Shown here piece by piece: positions 1-5,948 of a DNA stretch of 12,576 bases. The DNA comes from JAAYJM01 sp964498585 (GTDB lineage Bacteria; Bacteroidota; Ignavibacteria; Kapaibacteriales; UBA2268). Position numbers and translations under genes: made by a program. The stretch is from assembly GCA_964498585.1 (NCBI GenBank), contig CAZCHH010000078.1, forward strand, positions 1 through 12,576. The letters are read 5' to 3'. Each line of letters starts with the position of its first letter. The stretch's first letter is position 1. The notes beneath the pieces are model-generated. The model made no database searches. It was given only the letters and a program-made list of their open reading frames with translations, and had not been told where the DNA came from.

Positions 1-25
1 GCAGGGGTGTGTTCTTGTTATAATT

Positions 26-64
26 GGTTATTGGTTATTAAGTTATTGGGTTATTAGGTTAAAG
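26..64. repeat. Degenerate GGTTATT tandem repeat
   Basis: Five consecutive units start at 26, 33, 41, 49 and 57. They read GGTTATT, GGTTATTA, AGTTATTG, GGTTATTA and GGTTAAAG. The period is 7-8 bases and the units differ by one to three bases. It contains no gene and has no assigned role. It could vary in copy number by slippage. Confidence 0.6.
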
Positions 65-124
65 TAAAAATACTAATGACAAATGACTTATAGCTGGCAG
101 CTGACAGCCGATTACTATTCTCTG

Positions 125-150
125 GATTCTTCGCTGGCGCTCAGAATGAC
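125..150. repeat. Half copy of KRSEESH-type palindromic repeat
   Basis: This 26-base stretch is the reverse complement of 9599-9624, the left arm of the repeat inside the Wzi-like gene. The two match base for base apart from two single-base indels in the middle (GCTGGCGCTCAG here, GCTGCGCTTCAG there). Only one arm is present, so it is a truncated or single-unit copy. Two matching copies in 12.6 kb support a dispersed repeat family rather than chance. Confidence 0.7.
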
Positions 151-156
151 GTGTAA

Positions 157-178
157 ATTCCCCTCTCAAGAGGGGAAT
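157..178. repeat. Perfect 22-bp inverted repeat (hairpin)
   Basis: The arms ATTCCCCTCT (157-166) and AGAGGGGAAT (169-178) are perfectly complementary and separated by CA. The GC-rich core is striking in an AT-rich genome. It lies about 60 bases beyond the stop of the minus-strand glycosyltransferase, so it could fold in that transcript and act as a terminator or RNA stabiliser. No clear T-tract follows on either strand, so a dispersed repeat unit is at least as likely. Confidence 0.55.
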
Positions 179-235
179 GCATAAGGTGATTTATATAAAT
201 ATTAAAAAGGAAAAAGCTGATGCGTAAGAATTTTA

Positions 236-1360
236 TCATTTAATTGACACATAAAGTTCAGTAATAGCTTTTGAGAGATTTTGCCAGTTGTACATTTTCT
301 TATAATTTGCTATATTTTTACTAAACTCAGTGTATAAATTATTATTAAAATAAAATTCAATTTTTTCTTTAATTAAATCAGAATCCGGTTTATCTACAAT
401 TAGCCCGGTAGAGTAAGGAGCAAGCATCTCTTTTAAACCACCAACATCAGTTGCAATTACGGGCAAATCGTAATGATAGGAAATTCCAACGATACCGCTT
501 TGGGTTCCACTTTTGTATGGCAAAACAAGGACATCTGCAGCAGAAAAAATAGCAGGGACTTCTGAATCTGAAATATATTTCACAATTTGAGTTACTTTGT
601 TTTCTACATTTAATTCTTTAATTTGCTTTGAAATAGAATTATATGCCCCATAATCTTCCCCAGCGATAATAAGATGATAGCTCCCGTCAAGTTTTTTTAG
701 AGTATCAACTAAAATATCCAATCCTTTATAAGAACGAATAAAACCAAAAAACAGCAATACTTTTTTTTCGTATGATATTCCAAGCTGATTTCGGGCAGTT
801 TCTTTTTCAATTTTTTTAGGGAAATGGTCATAAAGTGGATGTGGAAAAAGTGAATATTTAGCATTTTGTCTTATCGATAAAAGGTCATTTTTCACCTGCT
901 CAGTCATAACGATAAAGCCATCTTGCTGCCGGACAAAAAAATTGATAAAAGCTCTGTCGAATGGCTTTGGTTCGTGTGGTAAGACATTATCGACAATGCA
1001 GATATTCTTAACACCTTTTTTCTTCAGTAACTTTGCAACCATACCGAGGGAAGGAGCAAAAAAAGGCATCCAAAACTTAGAAATTAACATATCTGGTTTA
1101 AAATCCAATATTTTTTTTGCAGTAGAATAAAAAGTAAGTGGATTTATTGTATCCAAGACAGCTGTAGAAGGAATAATATCAACATTATCGTCTTTTCCAA
1201 CGTATTGAGTTTTTCCCGGAAAAAGAACATTTGGATACTGCCTTGAAAATGTATATGCTTTTATTTGGTGCTCTTTCTCAAAAGCCCGATAAAGAGCAGC
1301 ATTAAACTGTGCAATTCCTCCGCGAAGAGGGTAAAACGAAGATAGAAATGCTATTTTCAT
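236..1360 (-). CDS. Family-4 (GT-B) glycosyltransferase
   Basis: A 374-residue protein with the two-domain GT-B layout of family GT4, which moves a sugar from a nucleotide-sugar donor to a glycan or lipid acceptor, usually at the inner face of the cytoplasmic membrane. The N-terminal domain opens with MKIAFLSSFYPLRGGIAQF, where Gly14-Gly15 form the usual glycine-rich loop. The C-terminal domain shows FFGFIRSYKGLDIL, then SAADVLVLPYKSGTQSG (about 273-289) and LPVIATDVGG (about 299-308). The classical E-x7-E motif is replaced by a TQSG-centred variant, as in a recognised GT4 subgroup. No signal peptide or membrane segment is seen. Its ATG lies 4 bases after the stop of the patatin-type gene, so the two are probably co-transcribed, and a weak AGGG-containing stretch overlaps the end of that gene. 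The stop is TGA. Donor, acceptor and end product cannot be read from the sequence. Confidence 0.9.
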   Translation of the reverse strand: MKIAFLSSFYPLRGGIAQFNAALYRAFEKEHQIKAYTFSRQYPNVLFPGKTQYVGKDDNVDIIPSTAVLDTINPLTFYSTAKKILDFKPDMLISKFWMPFFAPSLGMVAKLLKKKGVKNICIVDNVLPHEPKPFDRAFINFFVRQQDGFIVMTEQVKNDLLSIRQNAKYSLFPHPLYDHFPKKIEKETARNQLGISYEKKVLLFFGFIRSYKGLDILVDTLKKLDGSYHLIIAGEDYGAYNSISKQIKELNVENKVTQIVKYISDSEVPAIFSAADVLVLPYKSGTQSGIVGISYHYDLPVIATDVGGLKEMLAPYSTGLIVDKPDSDLIKEKIEFYFNNNLYTEFSKNIANYKKMYNWQNLSKAITELYVSIK

Positions 1361-1364
1361 AATT

Positions 1365-4049
1365 TTAAAGTTTAATCCCTAAACTAAAATAGAAATGTGT
1401 TTCTCCCCAAACAACAGTTACAGGAGCTTTCAAAAAATTAAAACCTTTGCCAACAGAGAATTTCGCCGGACCAATTGGCGAATCAAGAGCAATGCTAGCA
1501 CCAACTCCATGTTTTAAGCTACTGAATTTTATTGTTTCGAATTGTTTCCAAATTGAGCCAATGTCGTAACGGAATAAAAAATATGTGTCGAATAATAAGG
1601 AAAACGGCAACTGAATACTATATTCGAGAGAACTAATAAAGATTTGGCGACCAATATCATCATCTTCACGATATCCGAAGAAATTGTTCTGACCGCCTAA
1701 TGTAAAAAATTCCGGTACTGGAAGAGTTCCATCAGCAAATCCAAATAATACTGAAGGTTTAATTATATGATTATCAATAGAAAATATATTGCTAAAATAA
1801 AATTCTGCTTTTGAAAATCCAACACTATTGCGAATATTGAATAAATTAGTTTCTAATGATAAATTTATTATTCTTCCTTTGGTCGGGAATTCGGATTTGT
1901 CTTCAGTGTCAAATATTGTTCCTATTTTAATTGTATTTACAGAATAAAAGTTTTGTTTATCTTCTAAATCTTTATAATCGTAAGACCTTTGCTTTTCTGA
2001 TCTTAAATCAATAGAAAGAATGCCTTTGCGTTCTATTTGTGTTCCGAAAGAAGCCCAAAAACCATACCTTTCTACTGCATATTCACCGTCCTGAAGCCGA
2101 ATAAACTCATTTGTTCTTGTGTTGGGCTTAAAAATATAATTATAAGATTTCTTATGCTCATAATAAGTTTTTAATGAAAAAGTAATCATTGAACGCAATA
2201 TTCTTGGCTGAATGACTGATATTGAGGCGTATTGATTTCTTGAGCCGATAGAAAATCTTGCATTTAGCTTAGCCCCATAATTTAAAAAATTATTTTGAAT
2301 GAAATCCAAGCCAACCTGAGTATAGCGTTCATTATCTACTCTTGCTCCCAAACTTAAAACTTGCTCTGGATTTTCTTTGACAAAAACACATACATCAACA
2401 CCGCTTATTGTATCAGATTTATTTACTTCAAATTGAACTGTTTCATACAAACTATTATTCATTAAATTATCCCAGGAGACAGCAATTTTTTGTGAATTAA
2501 GGTAATCTCCTTGCTCAAATTTCAAATCACGTAATATAAGAAAATCTTTTGTAGATTTATTGCCGCTAACTTTTATGTTATGAACTTTGCCATAATCAAG
2601 ATATATACTTAAAGAATTATTTGTTTTATTGTATTTAATACTTTTTGTTGAAGCAAAAGTGAATCCACGTTTTCTCAACTCTTTTAATATTAAAATCCTA
2701 ACTTCTTTTTCCGTTTCTTTATTATATGGCTGATTTAAAAATTTTTCTGTAAGTTCAATATCCAATAAATTTTCATATTCATTATTCTCATCAAAAATAT
2801 AAATTTCTTTGATTAAATCATAAGGAATCAATACAATTTCTAATTCCGAATTTTCATTTTTAATAAAATTTATTGATTGATAAAAACTCAAATTTTTTGA
2901 ATAAAATAAATTTAACAACAAATCTTCAAAGTTGATTATTCTGTTGATACTGTCAGAATAATCCTCGTTAGTTAATCCAATAAATTTGATTTTGGGAAAA
3001 TAATTAAAACTATTTTTTAGACCTTCAAGTAATTTATAGCAATTCTCTTTTTTCTTAAAATTTATTAGTTCTTTAATTTGAAGAATTTTATTCTGAGTAG
3101 CATTATTTCCAAGTTCAATTAAGCTGTCTAAATGACTAAAATCGAGATTACTTCTATTTTTCAAATCTGGTTCAATCAATACATCGGCTAAATTTTTAGC
3201 TTGAGAGGAGAATTTTTCCATTTGAATTGAAACCACCTGGTCGGCAAGGTTCCATGGCTTATTTAACTCTTCTTTTGGGAGTAAGGGTGAAATTGTATTG
3301 ATAGCAATTATTAAATCTGGTTTGAATTCAAGTGCCTGTTCGGTTGGTATGTTTGCCATTAAACCACCATCAACTAGCACCATTGAGTCAAGCCAAACGG
3401 GAGTAAAACGAAGAGGAACAGTTGCACTTGAACGAATAGAAGTAACCAAATTCCCTTTCGAAATAGAAATAGTTTTCCCTTCAACTAAATCGGTAGCAAC
3501 TGCTCTAAAAGGGTATTTAAGTGAATCAAAATCTGTTTGAAAATTATAAACGCTATTCCAAACAACTTTCTGTATGAATGAAAACAGCTTTGCTCCAACT
3601 GAAATTGCCTCTGGCATAACAAAACTGAAATTATCAAATTTTAATGATAAAACGGAACGGTCGCTTACAATTTTTTGGTCAAGAAAAAGGTCGTCTCTGT
3701 TTTGCTCATTTTTGATTGAGAATAGTTCGCTCCAGTCAGTATGTTTTATTATTGAATCAAGTTCGGATGCAGAATAACCTATTGACAGCATACCACCAAC
3801 AATTGCGCCAATACTTGTTCCAACAATGTAATCAAAGTGTATGCCATTTCTATCGAATTCATTTATAGCACCAATTTGAGAAATCCCTCTTGCACCACCA
3901 CCGCTCAGAACCAATGCAATTTTTGGTGTACAAAATGCAGAAGGATTCTCTATTGAAATAATTAAAGAGTCCTTTGCTGGCAAAGAAAATGTGCTTAGCA
4001 AAAGAATTATTAATATAATTTTAAATTCAATTTTGAACATAAATAGCAT
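1365..4049 (-). CDS. Patatin-like phospholipase fused to POTRA/Omp85 barrel
   Basis: An 894-residue outer-membrane protein of the type Vd secretion (PlpD-like) class. Residues 1-25 form a signal peptide with a hydrophobic core around 11-23. The patatin domain (about 43-330) carries the oxyanion loop GGGARG (50-55), the nucleophile motif GTSIG with Ser79, and the catalytic DGG with Asp227, so the Ser-Asp dyad is intact and lipid acyl hydrolase activity is expected. Up to three POTRA-like repeats (about 352-411, 412-487, 488-560) precede a C-terminal barrel (about 562-894). The barrel has GGQNNFFGYRE near 785-795 and SPIGPAKFSVGKGF near 857-870, both in Omp85-like positions. A second ATG at codon 4 (4040) would give an equally good signal peptide. 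The gene follows glyQS after 219 bases and shares an operon with the glycosyltransferase. In vivo, the patatin domain could be surface-exposed or periplasmic. Confidence 0.92.
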   Translation of the reverse strand: MLFMFKIEFKIILIILLLSTFSLPAKDSLIISIENPSAFCTPKIALVLSGGGARGISQIGAINEFDRNGIHFDYIVGTSIGAIVGGMLSIGYSASELDSIIKHTDWSELFSIKNEQNRDDLFLDQKIVSDRSVLSLKFDNFSFVMPEAISVGAKLFSFIQKVVWNSVYNFQTDFDSLKYPFRAVATDLVEGKTISISKGNLVTSIRSSATVPLRFTPVWLDSMVLVDGGLMANIPTEQALEFKPDLIIAINTISPLLPKEELNKPWNLADQVVSIQMEKFSSQAKNLADVLIEPDLKNRSNLDFSHLDSLIELGNNATQNKILQIKELINFKKKENCYKLLEGLKNSFNYFPKIKFIGLTNEDYSDSINRIINFEDLLLNLFYSKNLSFYQSINFIKNENSELEIVLIPYDLIKEIYIFDENNEYENLLDIELTEKFLNQPYNKETEKEVRILILKELRKRGFTFASTKSIKYNKTNNSLSIYLDYGKVHNIKVSGNKSTKDFLILRDLKFEQGDYLNSQKIAVSWDNLMNNSLYETVQFEVNKSDTISGVDVCVFVKENPEQVLSLGARVDNERYTQVGLDFIQNNFLNYGAKLNARFSIGSRNQYASISVIQPRILRSMITFSLKTYYEHKKSYNYIFKPNTRTNEFIRLQDGEYAVERYGFWASFGTQIERKGILSIDLRSEKQRSYDYKDLEDKQNFYSVNTIKIGTIFDTEDKSEFPTKGRIINLSLETNLFNIRNSVGFSKAEFYFSNIFSIDNHIIKPSVLFGFADGTLPVPEFFTLGGQNNFFGYREDDDIGRQIFISSLEYSIQLPFSLLFDTYFLFRYDIGSIWKQFETIKFSSLKHGVGASIALDSPIGPAKFSVGKGFNFLKAPVTVVWGETHFYFSLGIKL

Positions 4050-4164
4050 TCCATTAAAGCTTTTTATAATAATTTGAACATACAGCTTTAAATTCTTTAT
4101 GTCTTTATTAAGATTTATTCAATATCACATCAAAATCAGAAAGAACTTGTGACATTTTAATATA

Positions 4165-4188
4165 TAAAGAGATTTATAAATCTTTTTA
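4165..4188. repeat. AT-rich palindrome between glyQS and patatin gene
   Basis: A perfect 14-base palindrome, AGATTTATAAATCT (4170-4183), extends outward to 12-base arms with one mismatch. It lies between the glyQS stop and the start of the patatin-type gene, both on the minus strand. It could be an operator or a weak hairpin in the leader of the patatin transcript. Its low GC content makes it a poor intrinsic terminator, and chance is possible in such AT-rich DNA. Confidence 0.35.
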
Positions 4189-4205
4189 CTTTCAAAAAAG
4201 TTCAA

Positions 4206-4213
4206 CAAATATA
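4206..4213 (-). promoter_or_regulatory. Possible -7 element for patatin-GT operon
   Basis: Read on the minus strand this is TATATTTG, a perfect match to the Bacteroidota sigma-ABfr -7 consensus TAnnTTTG. No well-spaced TTTG -33 element is evident. If used, it would give a leader of about 150 bases containing the palindrome at 4165-4188. Such matches occur by chance in AT-rich DNA, so the call is tentative. Confidence 0.25.
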
Positions 4214-4268
4214 CATAACGCAGACAAGAATGTCTATGCAAGCAATTATAAAACAAATATCAATAAAT

Positions 4269-5690
4269 TTAGCTTTTTAATTGTTTATTAATATATTCTG
4301 CAATTTGAGAATTGCTAATTCGTATTTGCTCCATCGAATCACGTTCTCTGATAGTAACGGTATCATCTTGGAGTGTTTGTCCGTCAATAGTAATGCAATA
4401 TGGAGTTCCAATTTCGTCTTGTCTTCTGTAACGTCTTCCAACAGCGCCGGAAGTATCGTATTGGACTGGAAATTCTTTTTGTAATTCTTTATAAACTTTA
4501 TGAGCATGCTCTGGCATACCATCTTTGTTGACTAAAGGAAAAATAGCAGCAGTAACTGGAGCCAGCTTTTTGTGGAAACGAAGGACAGTTCTTTTCTCCA
4601 CTTTATCATCATCTCCTTTTACGTCTTCTTCACTATAAGCATTGCAAAGGAAAGCCATAAATGAACGTGTAACTCCGCCAGAAGTTTCTACTACATAAGG
4701 AATATATCTTTCCTGATTAACAGTATCCACATATTCCATTTTTTTACCGGAAAATTCCTGATGACTCTTTAAATCGAAATCAGTTCTTGAATGAATACCT
4801 TCAATTTCACCGAAACCGAAAGGGAATTCATATTCAATATCTGTAGCGAAATTAGCATAATGAGCTAATTTCTGATGCTCTTTAAAATTCAGTTTTTCTT
4901 TGCTAATGCCGAGATTAACATACCAGTTAATACGTTCATTTCTCCAATAGTCAAACCATTCTTTTTCGCTTCCCGGCTTAATAAAAAATTGCATTTCCAT
5001 TTGCTCAAACTCACGGGTACGAAAGAGGAAATTTTTAGTATTTATTTCATTTCTGAACGCTTTCCCAATTTGAGCAATGCCGAAAGGAACTTTCTGACGG
5101 GCAGAATCCATAACATTTTTAAAATTAACAAAAATTCCCTGAGCAGATTCGGGACGAAGGTAAACTGTGTTACTTGCATCTTCTACTGGTCCAACAAAGG
5201 TTTTGAACATTAAATTGAAATTACGTACTTCAGTCCAATCAGTTGAACCATTTACCGGGTCAGTAATGCCATTTTCAGTAATTATTTTAAAATAATCTTC
5301 ATTGGTTTCTGCATTATCGAGTTGCGAACTAATTTTATCTGCTTCTTCTTTTTTCTTCTTTTTAATTAACTTATCTATGAATTCTTCAATAAGATTATCG
5401 GCGCGATAACGTTGTTTACTCGTTTTATTGTCAATCATCGGGTCAGTAAACTGAGCGAGGTGACCGCTTGCTTCCCAGGTACGGGGATGCATTAAAATTG
5501 CAGCATCAATTCCAACAATTTCATCGCGAAAAGTCATTTCACGCCACCACTGCTCTTTTATATTTCTGAGCAATTCAATACCTAAAGGACCAAAATCCCA
5601 GCAGCCATTCAAACCACCATATATCTCTGATGATTGGAAAACAAATCCACGATGCTTTGCAAGCGAGATAATTGTTTCTAACTTATACAT
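4269..5690 (-). CDS. glyQS: Glycyl-tRNA synthetase, homodimeric (alpha2) type
   Basis: A class II aminoacyl-tRNA synthetase that charges tRNA-Gly with glycine in the cytoplasm. The single chain of about 473 residues is the alpha2 type (as in Thermus and eukaryotes), not the split GlyQ/GlyS alpha2beta2 type of E. coli. Numbering below is from a possible upstream TTG. It shows SSEIYGGLNGCWDFGPLG (23-40), WEASGHLAQFTDP (75-87), the LRPE loop (181-184), motif 2 with FRNE (215-218) and RTREFEQMEM (227-236), the glycine-pocket stretch EGIHSRTDFDLKSH (300-313), and motif 3 VVETSGGVTR (336-345). The C-terminal anticodon-binding domain follows from about 375. A lysine-rich insertion lies near 110-120. 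The start is uncertain: ATG at 5690 is chosen, but an in-frame TTG at 5699 has AGGA five bases upstream and adds three residues. The gene is divergent from nadB. Confidence 0.96.
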   Translation of the reverse strand: MYKLETIISLAKHRGFVFQSSEIYGGLNGCWDFGPLGIELLRNIKEQWWREMTFRDEIVGIDAAILMHPRTWEASGHLAQFTDPMIDNKTSKQRYRADNLIEEFIDKLIKKKKKEEADKISSQLDNAETNEDYFKIITENGITDPVNGSTDWTEVRNFNLMFKTFVGPVEDASNTVYLRPESAQGIFVNFKNVMDSARQKVPFGIAQIGKAFRNEINTKNFLFRTREFEQMEMQFFIKPGSEKEWFDYWRNERINWYVNLGISKEKLNFKEHQKLAHYANFATDIEYEFPFGFGEIEGIHSRTDFDLKSHQEFSGKKMEYVDTVNQERYIPYVVETSGGVTRSFMAFLCNAYSEEDVKGDDDKVEKRTVLRFHKKLAPVTAAIFPLVNKDGMPEHAHKVYKELQKEFPVQYDTSGAVGRRYRRQDEIGTPYCITIDGQTLQDDTVTIRERDSMEQIRISNSQIAEYINKQLKS

Positions 5691-5719
5691 TTTAACCAAG
5701 CATTTCCTAAAAATAAATA

Positions 5720-5727
5720 CAAAATTA
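5720..5727 (-). promoter_or_regulatory. Possible -7 element for glyQS
   Basis: The minus strand reads TAATTTTG here, a full match to the Bacteroidota -7 consensus TAnnTTTG, about 30 bases before the glyQS ATG. That spacing would give a short leader typical of such genes. A clear -33 TTTG is not visible at the expected distance, so this is a position-plus-motif inference only. Confidence 0.35.
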
Positions 5728-5807
5728 CGAATAATTGTGTTTTTATTTACATTTTATTTACTTTAAACACATAAAGCTGAATTGTTAATATCTAACTCCG
5801 CTATTTT

Positions 5808-5836
5808 ACGTAATTTTTTAAAATTATCAATTACGT
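5808..5836. promoter_or_regulatory. 8-bp inverted repeat in divergent region
   Basis: The arms ACGTAATT (5808-5815) and AATTACGT (5829-5836) are perfect inverted copies with a 13-base AT-rich spacer. They sit near the middle of the 250-base region between the divergent glyQS and nadB starts. The layout fits a dimeric repressor site, for example for an NAD-responsive regulator of nadB, but no regulator gene is nearby and I do not recognise the motif. Elsewhere the intergenic region is featureless AT-rich DNA. Confidence 0.25.
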
Positions 5837-5948
5837 TTTCAATCTCAAAATGAAGCATTTTTTTATTAGTAAAACAAGAAAGCAAAAAAATGATTAATTT
5901 GCATATTTTAAAAAAATAAAGATTATTTTTTGCTAATAAAAAATAGAT

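Larger units (their letters stand above)
1..235. repeat. Gene-free patchwork of repeat fragments
   Basis: No convincing reading frame lies here. Four kinds of low-complexity or palindromic sequence sit side by side. A G-rich run at about 4-15 reads AGGGGTGTGTTC. A degenerate tandem array of a 7-8 base unit, GGTTATT(A), fills 26-64. Short direct repeats of AATGAC and an AGCTGRCAGC-like stretch fill about 75-110. After these come a half copy of the palindromic repeat also found at 9599-9678, and a perfect hairpin palindrome. This kind of clustering is typical of dispersed intergenic repeats in Bacteroidota-like genomes (general knowledge, not searched here). The stretch lies downstream of the minus-strand glycosyltransferase, so part of it could be transcribed as that gene's 3' end. 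Confidence 0.6.

Noticed and set aside
1..235. CRISPR array
   Set aside because: The repeats are short, degenerate and contiguous, with no unique spacers of uniform length and no cas genes in the window.
3298..3777. Plus-strand reading frames of 80 and 67 residues inside the patatin domain
   Set aside because: They are antisense to catalytic motifs of a well-supported gene and show no family features.
4222..4235. AGACA-AGAA-TGTCT small hairpin after glyQS, possible terminator
   Set aside because: A five-pair stem with no T-tract on the minus strand is too weak to call.
4875..5213. 112-residue plus-strand reading frame inside glyQS
   Set aside because: It is antisense to highly conserved synthetase motifs, lacks a recognisable domain, and is explained by the codon structure of the real gene.
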